Shown here: piece by piece, positions 15,710 to 24,968 of the stretch | How positions within the stretch are numbered: the stretch's first letter is position 1 | Layout: the number at the start of each line of letters is the position of its first letter | NCBI GenBank assembly: GCA_045542485.1 | Contig: JAZQLC010000012.1 | Coordinates: 6,824 to 70,823, forward strand | DNA length: 64,000 nt | Source of the DNA: SIG575 sp045542485 | GTDB taxonomy: Bacteria; Bacillota; Clostridia; Oscillospirales; Acutalibacteraceae | Direction: 5' to 3' | The notes under the pieces: generated by a model | What the model was told of the DNA's origin: nothing | What the model saw: only the letters and a program-made list of their open reading frames with translations | Databases searched by the model: none | Translations under genes and position numbers: made by a program

Positions 15710-17239
15710 ATGAGTACAAATACAGGTCTTAAGACCTACACAGGCAAAGAGAGAAATATGTTCCTTACGGGACTTCTCGGACAGAACATTCTCTATAATG
15801 TAACGAATGTTCTTCTGGTATCATATTTCCTGCAGAATGTTCTTTACATCCCTGCAATTATCGTAAGTGCTATTATTGCTATTGCCCGAATCTGGGACGC
15901 ATTCAACGACCCGATTATGGGTTCAATCGTTGACAGAACAAGAACAAAATGGGGTAAATGCCGTCCCTATCTTATCTTTGTTCCCGGAATTGTTATGGTA
16001 ATTTCAATACTCTGTTTCGTGAACTTTGAGTATGTGGGTCAGGCATCCGATATCCTTGAAGGAACAAACCTTTTCTGCGTTATCTGGGCAGGATTTACAT
16101 ACATCCTCTGGGGTATGAGCTACACTGCAGGTGACATTCCTCTCTGGGGCATCACTGCTCTTATGACAGAGGATGAGAAGCATAAGCAGAAGCTTGTTTC
16201 CCTTGCCCGTATGGCAGCAGGTGTGGGCGGCGGTATTGCGATGCTCGCTCTTTCACCTTGCGCTGAAATGGTAACAGAAGCTCTGAACGGTAACGCAAGA
16301 ACAGGCTATTTCCTCACAGGCCTTGTAGCAACAGTTATCGGTGCAGCTCTCTTCCAGTGTGCAGGTATCGGCACAAGAGAAAAAATCAAGCCCTCAGAAG
16401 AAAAATATACAGTTAAAGAAAACTTCAAGATTATGTGGAGAAACAAGCCTTTCAGACAGATTCTTCTTTCAGGCTTACTCAATGCTCCTGCACAGCTTAT
16501 GATGATTGTTGCAATTCCCCTTGTCAACAACTACTATTCTTCACAGTCAGGCCTTATGTCACTTCTCTACCTTGCTCTGCTCGGTGGCGGCTTGTTTATC
16601 GGTCAGTTTGTGATTATGGGCTTTGTACCGAGACTTCTTGAAAAAACAACAAAGAAAAAGCTTTACAACGGCTCAAAAATCATTTCCGTACTTCCTCAAC
16701 TTGCAATTTTCGGTTTGTTTATGGCATTCCCTCATCGCCTTGCAGAGCCTTTGTTCCTTATTATCACAATGCTCATCTTTGCAATCTGCGGTATTGCTAT
16801 GGGACTTAACTCTGTCCTTCAGACACTTATGATTTCTGACGCAGTTGACTACGAGGAATATCACTACGGAATCAGACCTGACGGTGTGTTCTTCTCAGGT
16901 CAGACCTTCCTTGTTAAAATCGGCAGTGGCTTTGCTTCAATTATTTACGGTATCACCTGCGAAGCAGTTCATTACACCGGTGATAACATCAAAAAGCTCA
17001 ACGCGTTTATTCAGGACGGTAATGTTATCAGAGATTTCCTTGACAGAAGTGCAGGAAATTTCAACGAAGAATATTTCGGCTATATGGCTATGCTCTTCTT
17101 CTGCATCTCTGTTCCCCCTGCAATCGGTGCACTTCTTTCAGTTATCCCCACATGGAAATATGCTCTCGATGACGATGAGCACGAAAGAATCCTCAAAGAA
17201 CTCAACGAAAGAAGACGCTCAAAGGAAGAAAAACAGTAA
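15710..17239 (+). CDS. GPH-family sugar:cation symporter (second copy)
   Basis: 509 residues from ATG 15710 (AAGGAG 7 nt upstream; a GTG at 15704 is too close to that site). About 12 membrane helices. The GPH signature WDAFNDPIMGSIVDRTR, then WGKCRPYL, is present, along with GDIPLWGITALMTED after helix 4 and DAVDYEEYHYG in the second half. It resembles the 6980 carrier but lacks that carrier's long soluble loop. It probably imports pentose-type oligosaccharides made by the neighbouring GH43 enzyme. It has its own promoter and terminator, so it is a single-gene unit. Substrate is inferred only from context. Confidence 0.9.
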   Translation: MSTNTGLKTYTGKERNMFLTGLLGQNILYNVTNVLLVSYFLQNVLYIPAIIVSAIIAIARIWDAFNDPIMGSIVDRTRTKWGKCRPYLIFVPGIVMVISILCFVNFEYVGQASDILEGTNLFCVIWAGFTYILWGMSYTAGDIPLWGITALMTEDEKHKQKLVSLARMAAGVGGGIAMLALSPCAEMVTEALNGNARTGYFLTGLVATVIGAALFQCAGIGTREKIKPSEEKYTVKENFKIMWRNKPFRQILLSGLLNAPAQLMMIVAIPLVNNYYSSQSGLMSLLYLALLGGGLFIGQFVIMGFVPRLLEKTTKKKLYNGSKIISVLPQLAIFGLFMAFPHRLAEPLFLIITMLIFAICGIAMGLNSVLQTLMISDAVDYEEYHYGIRPDGVFFSGQTFLVKIGSGFASIIYGITCEAVHYTGDNIKKLNAFIQDGNVIRDFLDRSAGNFNEEYFGYMAMLFFCISVPPAIGALLSVIPTWKYALDDDEHERILKELNERRRSKEEKQ

Positions 17240-17260
17240 TAATAAAGTTTTACAAATAAG

Positions 17261-17298
17261 AAAGACCATCGGTTAACGCCGATGGTCTTAATATTTTT
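17261..17298. terminator. Bidirectional terminator between convergent genes
   Basis: AAGACCATCGG (17262-17272) pairs with CCGATGGTCTT (17279-17289), followed by TAATATTTTTT on the plus strand. Confidence 0.85.
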
Positions 17299-17308
17299 TA
17301 TCAATAAA

Positions 17309-18256
17309 TCAAAGACTGTTAAGAATCTGGATAACGCTCTGGAGCTCGTGGGGTTTAACCTTCTCCACAGGCTTGTTGTTCTTTACGCAGTCTGCAAAGT
17401 AGATAATTTCGTTTGCATAAGCGTTGCTCTTGGGAAGATTGATTTTGCCTGTGTCGCCGTTTGCTTCCTCTGTAAGGTCGAGCACATTTTCTTCCTTGTC
17501 ATAAACAAGAATTTTGCCGTGTTCCCATGCAACGATTGCATTTTCAAACTGGAAGCGGAATTCTGCAGTAAAGGGATAACGCACAGCATACCATGAAGCC
17601 TCTGAGTGAATTGCGAAATCACCGAAATCGTAGTCAATGCTGATGAAATCCTGTTCGGGACGCTTTGAACGGTACTGATGTCTTACTGTGGGAATGCCGA
17701 AAGCGTAAACCATAAAGTCAAGGTCGTGAATGTGAAGGTCATAGGGAGTAAGACCGCTTCTCTTCTCATCCATCATCCAGTTGTCCCAGCTCCAACGGGG
17801 GAAACCGCCAAGACGAGTCATACTGCCTGAAAGGAGTTTGCCGTATTTCTGTGTGTCATAGATTTCTTTGAGAATGAGATATTCGGGCCAGAAACGGAGA
17901 ACCTGAGCAACCATAAATTTAACACCGTTCTTTTCGGCAGTAGAATAAACTCTTTCAACATCCTCTTCTTTAAGAGAGATGGGCTTTTCAGTGATAACAT
18001 TGATGCCCTTTTCCATAGCCTTAACTGCGAAATCTGCGTGAAGATATGTGGGAAGACAAATGTCGAGAATATCGATTTTTTCGTTCGCAAGCATTTCGTC
18101 AAAATCAGTGTAACAATGTTTTGTGTCCTTGTAGTTTTCCATTCTTTCGGGACGGATGTCGCAAAGGCAGACAAGCTCGGCATCTTCCATCTGTTCCCAC
18201 ACGGGAATGTGTGCGCCACTGATACCGCCGACGCCAACAAGACCTATTTTAAGCAT
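17309..18256 (-). CDS. Gfo/Idh/MocA-family oxidoreductase
   Basis: 315 residues. The N-terminal Rossmann domain starts IGLVGVGGISGAH (GxGxxG-like loop), with the family's EKPIS block near residue 92, where the Lys holds NAD(P) and substrate. The C-terminal alpha/beta domain includes YDLHIHDLDFMVYAFG, with the His that usually acts as the acid/base. The family oxidises or epimerises sugars, inositols or glycosides. The start is supported by a GGAGG site and a strong promoter. It stands alone on the minus strand near the sugar loci, which fits sugar metabolism, but the substrate is unknown. Confidence 0.93.
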   Translation of the reverse strand: MLKIGLVGVGGISGAHIPVWEQMEDAELVCLCDIRPERMENYKDTKHCYTDFDEMLANEKIDILDICLPTYLHADFAVKAMEKGINVITEKPISLKEEDVERVYSTAEKNGVKFMVAQVLRFWPEYLILKEIYDTQKYGKLLSGSMTRLGGFPRWSWDNWMMDEKRSGLTPYDLHIHDLDFMVYAFGIPTVRHQYRSKRPEQDFISIDYDFGDFAIHSEASWYAVRYPFTAEFRFQFENAIVAWEHGKILVYDKEENVLDLTEEANGDTGKINLPKSNAYANEIIYFADCVKNNKPVEKVKPHELQSVIQILNSL

Positions 18257-18287
18257 AAAAATTACCTCCGTAATATGTTTTCAACCT

Positions 18288-18316
18288 ATTATATATCACC
18301 CTAAAAATATTGTCAA
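18288..18316 (-). promoter_or_regulatory. Promoter of the oxidoreductase gene
   Basis: Minus strand: TTGACA (18311-18316), 17 bp, TATAAT (18288-18293); both boxes are consensus. Confidence 0.85.
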
Positions 18317-18419
18317 CAAATAAATAATCTCCGTGTTAAATATTTGTAACTTTACTTTTTTGGCAAAATATTGTAGAATACCTTTGTTGACAGATTTTTA
18401 AGAAAACGAGGTGAAGTGT

Positions 18420-19778
18420 ATGGCGAAAATAAAAACTGAAAAGTCAAAACTGCTTACCTTTACATATGTGTGCCTGTGCTTTGCATTGGTACCACTTACA
18501 TCTGATTATATATGCACTGTTTTTTCACTTGCTATGCCCTTTGTCTATATGCGAAATAACGGCAACCCTTTGAATGCCGTTAACCGTTCATCAAAGCAGA
18601 CTATGTTTTTCGCGGCATTCCTGTTTATACAGTTTGTTCACGTGCTGCGCTCGGATTTCAAGGTGTCTGCGTTGGGCTTTGCAATTCTGTGGCTTGTTAT
18701 GTTTATGGGCTACATCTATGTTTCCGACCTTGCGGATACAAAGGAAAAAATCGACAAAATTCTCTTCACTTCCACCATTGCAGGTGGCATAGCAGGTGGC
18801 ATCGGTCTGGGACAGATGGTGCTTTACCACTACGGCGGACTTATCGACGAAAAGCTGAGATTTATTTTCAACCCCCTCTGGGACATTTTCCACGAGGCAG
18901 TTGTAAAGCTTATGGCCATAATTTTCCCCGATGCATTGGCTGCCCACTTCGGTGTGGATTTTGATACGGTTAAGGTTTCTTCCTTTGCAACGAGAGCTTG
19001 TTCCACATTCAGCAATCCCATTTTCTTCGCGATGTTTTTAGTTGTGGTGCTCCCCATAGCCCTTCACTGCTTCTTCAGACTTAAAGAAAGCAAGGTGAAA
19101 AGGGCAGTGAGCTTTTTCTCGATTCTGTTTATTCTGGCGGGTATCGCATTCAGTTATTCGAGAGGCGCATATCTTGCTGCTATGGTGGCAGTTTTCTTCA
19201 CCCTTTTCTGTGAGAAAAAGCAGACAATCATCACTGTATGCCTTACTCCTGTTGTGGCATTCCTTGTACCGTCAGGTGTTTATAAAAGACTTCTTTCTCT
19301 TGTCACAGATAAACAGGATATTTCTCTCACAACTCACGCAAGAATTTACCAGGCTGCCTTTGAAACAATCAAAGAGCACTGGCTTTTCGGTATCGGCACA
19401 GGCAACGCAGGTTTTGAGGAAATTCTCCACAACGATTACGGCATAAAACAGCCCCACGCCCACAACATTATTCTCGAGTTTCTCATTGAGGGCGGAATTA
19501 TCGGCGCAGGTCTTTTCGTGATTTCAATGATTCTGCTTGTTATCGGACTTATCAGACTTGCAGTAAAAATGAAAGAGGCAAGACCTCTCGCAGTAACGCT
19601 CCTTGCGTCACTTGCAGGTCTTACCTGTTGCGGTATGTTTGATTTTATCTTCTACGGACCGAAGCCCATACAGATTTTCTTTATGCTGGCAGGACTTATT
19701 GAAGCTGTGAGAAGATTTTATGAAAGAAAAAATACAGGCGACGAAAAATTTGAGTTTGATATAGAAAAACAGGTGTGA
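18420..19778 (+). CDS. O-antigen ligase/polymerase (Wzy_C) family membrane protein
   Basis: 452 residues from ATG 18420; CGAGGTGA lies just upstream. About 10-12 hydrophobic helices. The Wzy_C signature lies in the second half: FSYSRGAYLA, a loop containing THARIYQAAF, then HWLFGIGTGNAGFEE and PHAHNIILEFLIEGG. This is the arginine/histidine-rich extracytoplasmic loop of O-antigen ligases and polysaccharide polymerases. In a Gram-positive cell it would join surface glycan repeat units or attach glycan, not LPS. It is not inside a capsule gene cluster here, so its donor substrate is unknown. Confidence 0.85.
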   Translation: MAKIKTEKSKLLTFTYVCLCFALVPLTSDYICTVFSLAMPFVYMRNNGNPLNAVNRSSKQTMFFAAFLFIQFVHVLRSDFKVSALGFAILWLVMFMGYIYVSDLADTKEKIDKILFTSTIAGGIAGGIGLGQMVLYHYGGLIDEKLRFIFNPLWDIFHEAVVKLMAIIFPDALAAHFGVDFDTVKVSSFATRACSTFSNPIFFAMFLVVVLPIALHCFFRLKESKVKRAVSFFSILFILAGIAFSYSRGAYLAAMVAVFFTLFCEKKQTIITVCLTPVVAFLVPSGVYKRLLSLVTDKQDISLTTHARIYQAAFETIKEHWLFGIGTGNAGFEEILHNDYGIKQPHAHNIILEFLIEGGIIGAGLFVISMILLVIGLIRLAVKMKEARPLAVTLLASLAGLTCCGMFDFIFYGPKPIQIFFMLAGLIEAVRRFYERKNTGDEKFEFDIEKQV

Positions 19779-19806
19779 ACGCCAAGTTCACGCCTGTTTT
19801 TTCTTT
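19767..19806 (+). terminator. Terminator overlapping the stop of the Wzy_C gene
   Basis: CAGGTGTGAAC pairs with GTTCACGCCTG (one G-U) followed by TTTTTTC. The stem includes the TGA, and the converging rsmA stop lies at its foot. Confidence 0.8.
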
Positions 19807-20654
19807 TAAATCTCTTCACAGAGTCTTGCCAGTTCTTCCATTGTAAGTTTTTCTGCTCTGACATTTATGTCGAGACCTGCTCTTTCAAGTGCCGAAAGCA
19901 CATCTGCTTTATTTATTCCCATACCTGAGGAAATTCCGTTTGCAGCAGTTTTTCTTCTCTGGGAGAATGCACTTTTAACCAGTGCGAAGAATTTCTTTTC
20001 GTCACTGACGGCGATAGGGGGATTTTCCCTGATTTTCAGTTTCATTACTGCACTGTCAACTTTCGGTGAGGGCATAAAAGAACCCTTTGAAACGCCGAAG
20101 AGCTTTTCGGCTTCTGCGTAATAATTGACGGCTACGGTAACTGCCCCCGACTCCCTTGAGCCTACCTCTGCACAAAGTCTGTCGGCAGCCTCTTTCTGCA
20201 CCATAACTGTCATATTTTCGATGTTCGCCTTGTTTTCAAGGAAATACATAATTATCGGCGATGTGATATAGTAGGGGAGGTTTGCGCACACTGCCACCTT
20301 TTCCCCGGGGAATTTTTCGGCGATAAGGGCATTGATATCTGTTTTGAGAACATCTGCATTGATAACTTCCACATTGTCGAAATCTGCAAGGGTTTCTTCA
20401 AGCACGGGGAGCAGAGCTGAGTCTACTTCGATTGAGACAACCTTCTTTGCTCTTTTTGCAAGTTCTGCAGTAAGGATTCCCACACCTGCACCGATTTCTA
20501 TTACCGATGTCACTCCGTCAGAAATGGCGTATTCTGCCATCTGAGGACAGACTGAGGGGTTGATGAGAAAGTTCTGACCCAGCGACTTGGAAAACTGAAA
20601 GCCGTGTCTTGTCATAATGTCTTTGATTGTGCCGATTTCCCATAAGTTTTTCAT
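19806..20654 (-). CDS. rsmA: 16S rRNA (adenine1518/1519-N6)-dimethyltransferase
   Basis: 282 residues from ATG 20654; AAAGGA lies 8 nt upstream, and an in-frame TTG at 20672 is rejected. Motifs in order: FSKSLGQNFLINP at the N-terminus, SAM-binding IEIGAGVGILTAELAKRA, a conserved VVSIEVD acidic ribose contact, and the NLPYYITSPI catalytic block. A C-terminal helical domain with FSQRRKT follows. It dimethylates two adjacent adenines in helix 45 during small-subunit assembly; loss gives kasugamycin resistance. It stands alone here; the galE promoter begins 24 bp upstream on the other strand, so promoters are back to back. Confidence 0.97.
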   Translation of the reverse strand: MKNLWEIGTIKDIMTRHGFQFSKSLGQNFLINPSVCPQMAEYAISDGVTSVIEIGAGVGILTAELAKRAKKVVSIEVDSALLPVLEETLADFDNVEVINADVLKTDINALIAEKFPGEKVAVCANLPYYITSPIIMYFLENKANIENMTVMVQKEAADRLCAEVGSRESGAVTVAVNYYAEAEKLFGVSKGSFMPSPKVDSAVMKLKIRENPPIAVSDEKKFFALVKSAFSQRRKTAANGISSGMGINKADVLSALERAGLDINVRAEKLTMEELARLCEEI

Positions 20655-20677
20655 ATGTTTATTTCCTTTCAAAAGCC

Positions 20678-20706
20678 TTGAAATTTACAGTCATTTGTCA
20701 TATAAT
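20678..20706 (+). promoter_or_regulatory. Promoter of galE-hflX
   Basis: TTGAAA (20678-20683), 17 bp, TATAAT (20701-20706), 31 bp before ATG 20737. Confidence 0.8.
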
Positions 20707-20736
20707 AAATATATATGTTTTTTGGAGGTTTGAAAA

Positions 20737-21747
20737 ATGTCAATTTTAGTTACAGGCGGAGCAGGTTTTATAGGCTCCCACACCTGCGTGGAGCTTCTTA
20801 ATGCAGGTTATGATATTATTGTACTTGATAATTTCTATAATAGCAAGAGTGAATCTTTAAAAAGAGTAAAAGAAATTACAAATAAGGACCTTAAATTCTA
20901 TGAATGTGATATCCGTGACAGAAAGGGTCTCGATGAAATTTTCGCAAAGGAAAATGTTGAAGCAGTAATTCACTTTGCAGGTCTCAAGGCAGTCGGCGAA
21001 AGCTGTCAGAAGCCCCTTGAATATTACGATAACAATATCGGCGGTACAGTTACTCTCTGCGAGGCTATGAGAGATGCAGGATGTAAGAAGATTGTTTTCT
21101 CTTCATCTGCAACTGTTTACGGCAGTGAAAATGTTTCACCCCTCAAGGAAACAATGAAAACGGGCGGTACAACAAACCCATACGGTACAACAAAATATTA
21201 TATTGAACAGATTCTCACAGACCTCTATGCTTCCGATAACGATTGGAGCGTTGTTCTTCTCAGATACTTCAACCCCATCGGCGCACACGAAAGCGGAAGA
21301 ATCGGCGAAAACCCCAACGGAATTCCCAACAACCTTATGCCCTATATTTCACAGGTTGCAGTAGGTAAGCGTGAATGCCTGAGCGTTTTCGGTAACGACT
21401 ACGATACACACGACGGCACAGGCGTCAGAGACTACATCCATGTTGTTGACCTTGCTCTCGGCCACATCAAGGCTCTTGAAAAGGCTCTGAAAGAGACAGG
21501 ATGTAATGTTTACAACCTCGGCACAGGTAAGGGTTACAGCGTTCTCGACCTTGTGAAAGCTTTTGAAAAGGCTTCAGGCGTGACAATCAACTATAAAATC
21601 GCTCCCAGACGCGACGGAGATATTGCCACTTGTTACTCTGACCCCTCAAAGGCAAAGGAAGAGCTTGGCTGGGTTGCTGAAAGAGGACTTGAAAAAATGT
21701 GTGAGGATACATGGCGTTGGCAGAGCCAGAATCCCGATGGATTTTAA
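20737..21747 (+). CDS. galE: UDP-glucose 4-epimerase
   Basis: 336 residues. NAD-binding TGGAGFIGSH at 6-15, FSSSATVYG with the catalytic Ser/Thr near 125, and NPYGTTKYYIEQ with the YxxxK pair near 149-153. The GalE-specific RYFNPIGAHESGRIGE, RDYIHVVDLA and the C-terminal DPSKAKEELGW are all present. It interconverts UDP-glucose and UDP-galactose for galactose use and for surface glycan precursors. TGGAGG lies upstream of ATG 20737. hflX begins 3 bp after its stop, so the two are one transcript with no known functional link. Confidence 0.97.
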   Translation: MSILVTGGAGFIGSHTCVELLNAGYDIIVLDNFYNSKSESLKRVKEITNKDLKFYECDIRDRKGLDEIFAKENVEAVIHFAGLKAVGESCQKPLEYYDNNIGGTVTLCEAMRDAGCKKIVFSSSATVYGSENVSPLKETMKTGGTTNPYGTTKYYIEQILTDLYASDNDWSVVLLRYFNPIGAHESGRIGENPNGIPNNLMPYISQVAVGKRECLSVFGNDYDTHDGTGVRDYIHVVDLALGHIKALEKALKETGCNVYNLGTGKGYSVLDLVKAFEKASGVTINYKIAPRRDGDIATCYSDPSKAKEELGWVAERGLEKMCEDTWRWQSQNPDGF

Positions 21748-21750
21748 TTT

Positions 21751-23001
21751 ATGGATTTAATAGAATTTGAAGAAAAACAGGAAAAGGCCGTGCTGGTCGC
21801 AGTTGATATGGGACTCTATGACCCTGAAAGCTCACTTGATGAGCTTGAAGAACTTGCAAAAACTGCAGGTGCAGAGGTCGTGGCAAGAGTTACGCAGAAA
21901 CGAGACAAGCCCGACACGGCATACTATATCGGCACGGGCAGACTTGATGAGCTTAAAAGCTTCTGTGAAGAGAATGAGTGCGACCTGATAATTTTCGACA
22001 GTGAACTGACCCCCTCACAGCTTCGTAATGTTGAAGACTACACCGATGTGAGAGTTGTTGACAGAACAACACTGATTCTCGATATTTTTGCAGGAAGAGC
22101 AAGAACAAATGAGGGTAAACTTCAGGTTGAACTTGCCCAGCTGAAGTATTCACTTCCCAGACTTTCGGGTAAGGGAATTCAGCTTTCCCGTCTCGGTGGC
22201 GGCATCGGTACGAGAGGTCCCGGTGAAACAAAGCTTGAAAGCGACAGAAGACATATCAGGAGAAGAATTTCCTCAATTTCAGCAGAGCTTGAAAAGGTTG
22301 AAAGCAGACGAAACGACCTTCGCAAGAGGAGAAAGAAAGACGGAATTCCCACCGTGGCAATCGTCGGCTACACAAATGCAGGTAAGTCAACACTGATGAA
22401 TGCGCTCACACAGGCAGGTGTACTTGCAGAGGATAAGCTTTTCGCAACCCTTGACCCCACGGCAAGAGGGCTTGATTTGCCTGACGGCAGACGGGTTATG
22501 CTTGTTGACACGGTAGGTCTTGTAAGACGACTTCCCCACCATCTTGTGGAAGCGTTTAAATCAACTCTTGAAGAGGCAGTTGTGGCAGATGTTATTCTCA
22601 ATGTGTGCGATGCGTCAAGTGATGAGTGCGCAGAGCATCTCAGAGTAACAGATGAGCTTCTTCAGAGCCTGGGATGTATGGGCAAACCAATCATCTCTGT
22701 TATGAACAAATGCGATAAAGTTGAAAATATTTTCGACCTGCCCACAATCGGCAAGGTAGTTCTGATTTCTGCATTGAAAGCTCAGGGCCTTGACAAGCTT
22801 CTCGACGCAATCACGGCAGAGCTTGAACCTACTCGCAGAAGAGCTGAGCTGCTGATTCCTTATTCCGCAGGTGATGTTGCGGCAAAATTCCGTAATGACG
22901 GCGTGGTGGAGGAAGAAGAATACAGAGCAGACGGACTGTATCTGAAGCTGATTGCCGATATCTATATGCTGGACAGATACAAGGAATATATCATCACATA
23001 A
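21751..23001 (+). CDS. hflX: GTPase HflX
   Basis: 416 residues. The N-terminal ligand-binding domain includes YYIGTGRLDEL (58-68) and FDSELTPSQLRN. The glycine-rich linker SRLGGGIGTRGPGETKLE (146-163) is diagnostic of HflX. The G domain has P-loop GYTNAGKST (206-214), the DTVG switch, NKCD and SALKAQGL. HflX binds the 50S subunit and splits stalled or heat-damaged ribosomes; it may also remodel RNA. It starts 3 bp after galE without a clear ribosome site of its own, suggesting coupled translation. Confidence 0.97.
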   Translation: MDLIEFEEKQEKAVLVAVDMGLYDPESSLDELEELAKTAGAEVVARVTQKRDKPDTAYYIGTGRLDELKSFCEENECDLIIFDSELTPSQLRNVEDYTDVRVVDRTTLILDIFAGRARTNEGKLQVELAQLKYSLPRLSGKGIQLSRLGGGIGTRGPGETKLESDRRHIRRRISSISAELEKVESRRNDLRKRRKKDGIPTVAIVGYTNAGKSTLMNALTQAGVLAEDKLFATLDPTARGLDLPDGRRVMLVDTVGLVRRLPHHLVEAFKSTLEEAVVADVILNVCDASSDECAEHLRVTDELLQSLGCMGKPIISVMNKCDKVENIFDLPTIGKVVLISALKAQGLDKLLDAITAELEPTRRRAELLIPYSAGDVAAKFRNDGVVEEEEYRADGLYLKLIADIYMLDRYKEYIIT

Positions 23002-23003
23002 TA

Positions 23004-23032
23004 TTGACATTTTTTAATTCATTTGATAAAAT
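23004..23032 (+). promoter_or_regulatory. Promoter of tRNA-Arg
   Basis: TTGACA (23004-23009), 17 bp, TAAAAT (23027-23032), starting 2 bp after the hflX stop. Confidence 0.8.
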
Positions 23033-23065
23033 TATATCCGTGCCCGTTACGGGTGCGGAAAATAT

Positions 23066-23140
23066 GCCCGTATAGTTCAATGGATAGAATAAGTTCCTCC
23101 TAAGAATTAGATATAGGTTCGATTCCTATTACGGGTGCCA
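23066..23140 (+). tRNA. tRNA-Arg(CCT)
   Basis: 75 nt with encoded CCA. Acceptor GCCCGTA/TACGGGT (G-T at one end), D-loop AGTTCAATGGATAGAA, anticodon stem AGTTC/GAATT around CTCCTAA (anticodon CCT), T-arm ATAGG-TTCGATT-CCTAT. It reads the AGG codon. Confidence 0.95.
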
Positions 23141-23141
23141 G

Positions 23142-23176
23142 AAGCCGTCAGCGACCACTGACGGCTTTTTCTTTTT
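23142..23176 (+). terminator. Terminator of tRNA-Arg
   Basis: AAGCCGTCAG pairs with CTGACGGCTT, loop of about 6 nt, followed by TTTCTTTTT. Confidence 0.85.
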
Positions 23177-23179
23177 CAC

Positions 23180-23208
23180 TTGCCATTTTTACTTATTTTT
23201 GGTATTAT
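23180..23208 (+). promoter_or_regulatory. Promoter of the membrane protein gene at 23240
   Basis: TTGCCA (23180-23185), 17 bp, TATTAT (23203-23208), then an AAAGGAGAT ribosome site before ATG 23240. Confidence 0.65.
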
Positions 23209-23239
23209 CATAATATCAAATTAAAGGAGATTATAAACT

Positions 23240-24916
23240 ATGAAAAAAGTATGGACATATATTCCGGGTGCAGTTATCAGTCTGATAATTGCAGGAATCG
23301 CTCTTTATGTATTTGCTCCTGCGCTTAATGTACACAATCCGTTTATATGGATTCTTCTGACTGTTATGGCATTCGTTTTCGTGATTGTGACACGAATTGT
23401 AAAGGGTAAAAAGGATTTCGGCTGGATTGTTGTTTCAAAAAGGTCAGGCTCAAAGGGAAGAACAAAGAAAAGCACAAAATTCAACTTTGATGTAAAGCCC
23501 TATATTGTACCTGCGACACTGGCTTTAGTGACACTTGTTCTTTCGGTCTCGGGCAGTACCTTTTTCAATGCTGCAAAGTATTCTGAGATTCTCACGGTCA
23601 CAGAGTCTTCTTTTGAAAAAGACCTTTCAGAGTCAGTTGGCACAGATTCAATCGCACTGATGGATACTGCCTCAGCTCAGATGCTCGGCGACCGTGAAAT
23701 CGGTGCGCTTTCAGATGTTGTCAGCCAGTTTGATGTGTCATATAACTATACACAGATTGACTATAAGGGCAAACCCATCAAGGTTTCGGCGCTTGTTTAT
23801 GAGGATTATTTCAAGTGGCTCAACAACAGAAACGAGGGTGTGCGCGGATATGTTTCCGTTGACCCCGTTTCAATGTCTGCATCGTTCCATAAAACAGAGG
23901 GTATGAAGTATGTGCCTTCGGCGTATTTCTCGGAGGACGCATACAGATATCTGTGGACAAAGTATCCTACACTGATGCTCGAAAACTATCACTTTGAAAT
24001 TGACGAAGACGGAAAACCCTATTATGTAGCGTCAATAGTTGAGAAGACAATCGGTCTTTTTGGCGGAAAAACTGTCAGCGGATGCGTTGTGCTTGACCCT
24101 GTGACAGGTGAAACTTTCAGATATGCTGCCAAAGATATTCCGCGTTGGGTTGATGTTGTGTTTTACGGCGACCTTATCTGTGAGCAGTATAACTGGTACG
24201 GTATGTATAAAAACGGTTTTATGAACAGTATGTTTGGCAAAAAAGACTGTAAGCAGGTAACTACATATTATTCTTCGGAAGAAGAGCTTGAATCAGATGA
24301 AACTCCCGTATCTGACTATGGGTATGTTTCAAAAGACGGTGACATCTGGATTTATACAGGCATAACATCTGTCAACGGCGACAGCTCAAATATCGGTTTC
24401 CTTCTCGCCAACGAGAGAACGGGTGAAAGCTATTACTACGCAGTGGCAGGTGCAGATGAAAAATCAGCTATGTCAGCAGCAGAGGGCGAAGTACAGGAGA
24501 AAGGCTATCAGGCATCATTCCCGTCGCTTATCAATGTTGACGGCAATCCCACATACATTATGGTGCTGAAGGATTCGGGCGGTCTTGTAAAGCTTTACGC
24601 AGCCGTCAATGTTGAACAGTATAATCTTGTGACAACTGCATCTACTCAGGCAGAATGTATTTTAAGATATAAAGCTCTTCTCGGAATCGAAGAAAAGACT
24701 GAGGAAGACAATGAAACAAAAGAAGTAACATTCAGAATCTCATCAATCAGATATATTGATATCGACGGAAATACATACATCTATCTGATTGATGCAGAAG
24801 AAAATATCTATAAGGCAAAGGTGTCATCAAATGAAAAAATGCTCCTGCTTAAAGAGGGCGACACGGTAAAGCTGACTCTTTCGGGAACAAAAATAATTTC
24901 CTGCGAGAGAGTTTAA
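23240..24916 (+). CDS. Conserved-type membrane protein with large outer domain, function unknown
   Basis: 558 residues. Two membrane helices at about 6-28 and 33-52, a basic cytoplasmic stretch (KRSGSKGRTKKSTK), a third helix near 90-108, then ~450 residues that should lie outside the cell. The outer part is beta-rich and contains repeated Y/D-rich segments such as GKPYYVASIVEKTIGLFGG, followed by VVLDPVTGETFRY, a style like PepSY or propeptide folds, but I do not recognise a family. The last ~75 residues look like a small OB-like beta domain (SSIRYIDIDGNTYIYLIDAEE). It has its own promoter; 52 bp separate it from the metallophosphoesterase gene, possibly one transcript. Confidence 0.75.
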   Translation: MKKVWTYIPGAVISLIIAGIALYVFAPALNVHNPFIWILLTVMAFVFVIVTRIVKGKKDFGWIVVSKRSGSKGRTKKSTKFNFDVKPYIVPATLALVTLVLSVSGSTFFNAAKYSEILTVTESSFEKDLSESVGTDSIALMDTASAQMLGDREIGALSDVVSQFDVSYNYTQIDYKGKPIKVSALVYEDYFKWLNNRNEGVRGYVSVDPVSMSASFHKTEGMKYVPSAYFSEDAYRYLWTKYPTLMLENYHFEIDEDGKPYYVASIVEKTIGLFGGKTVSGCVVLDPVTGETFRYAAKDIPRWVDVVFYGDLICEQYNWYGMYKNGFMNSMFGKKDCKQVTTYYSSEEELESDETPVSDYGYVSKDGDIWIYTGITSVNGDSSNIGFLLANERTGESYYYAVAGADEKSAMSAAEGEVQEKGYQASFPSLINVDGNPTYIMVLKDSGGLVKLYAAVNVEQYNLVTTASTQAECILRYKALLGIEEKTEEDNETKEVTFRISSIRYIDIDGNTYIYLIDAEENIYKAKVSSNEKMLLLKEGDTVKLTLSGTKIISCERV

Positions 24917-24968
24917 ACGAAAAAAACTACAATAAAAATCAGATTTATGATAAAAACGAGGTGAGAAA

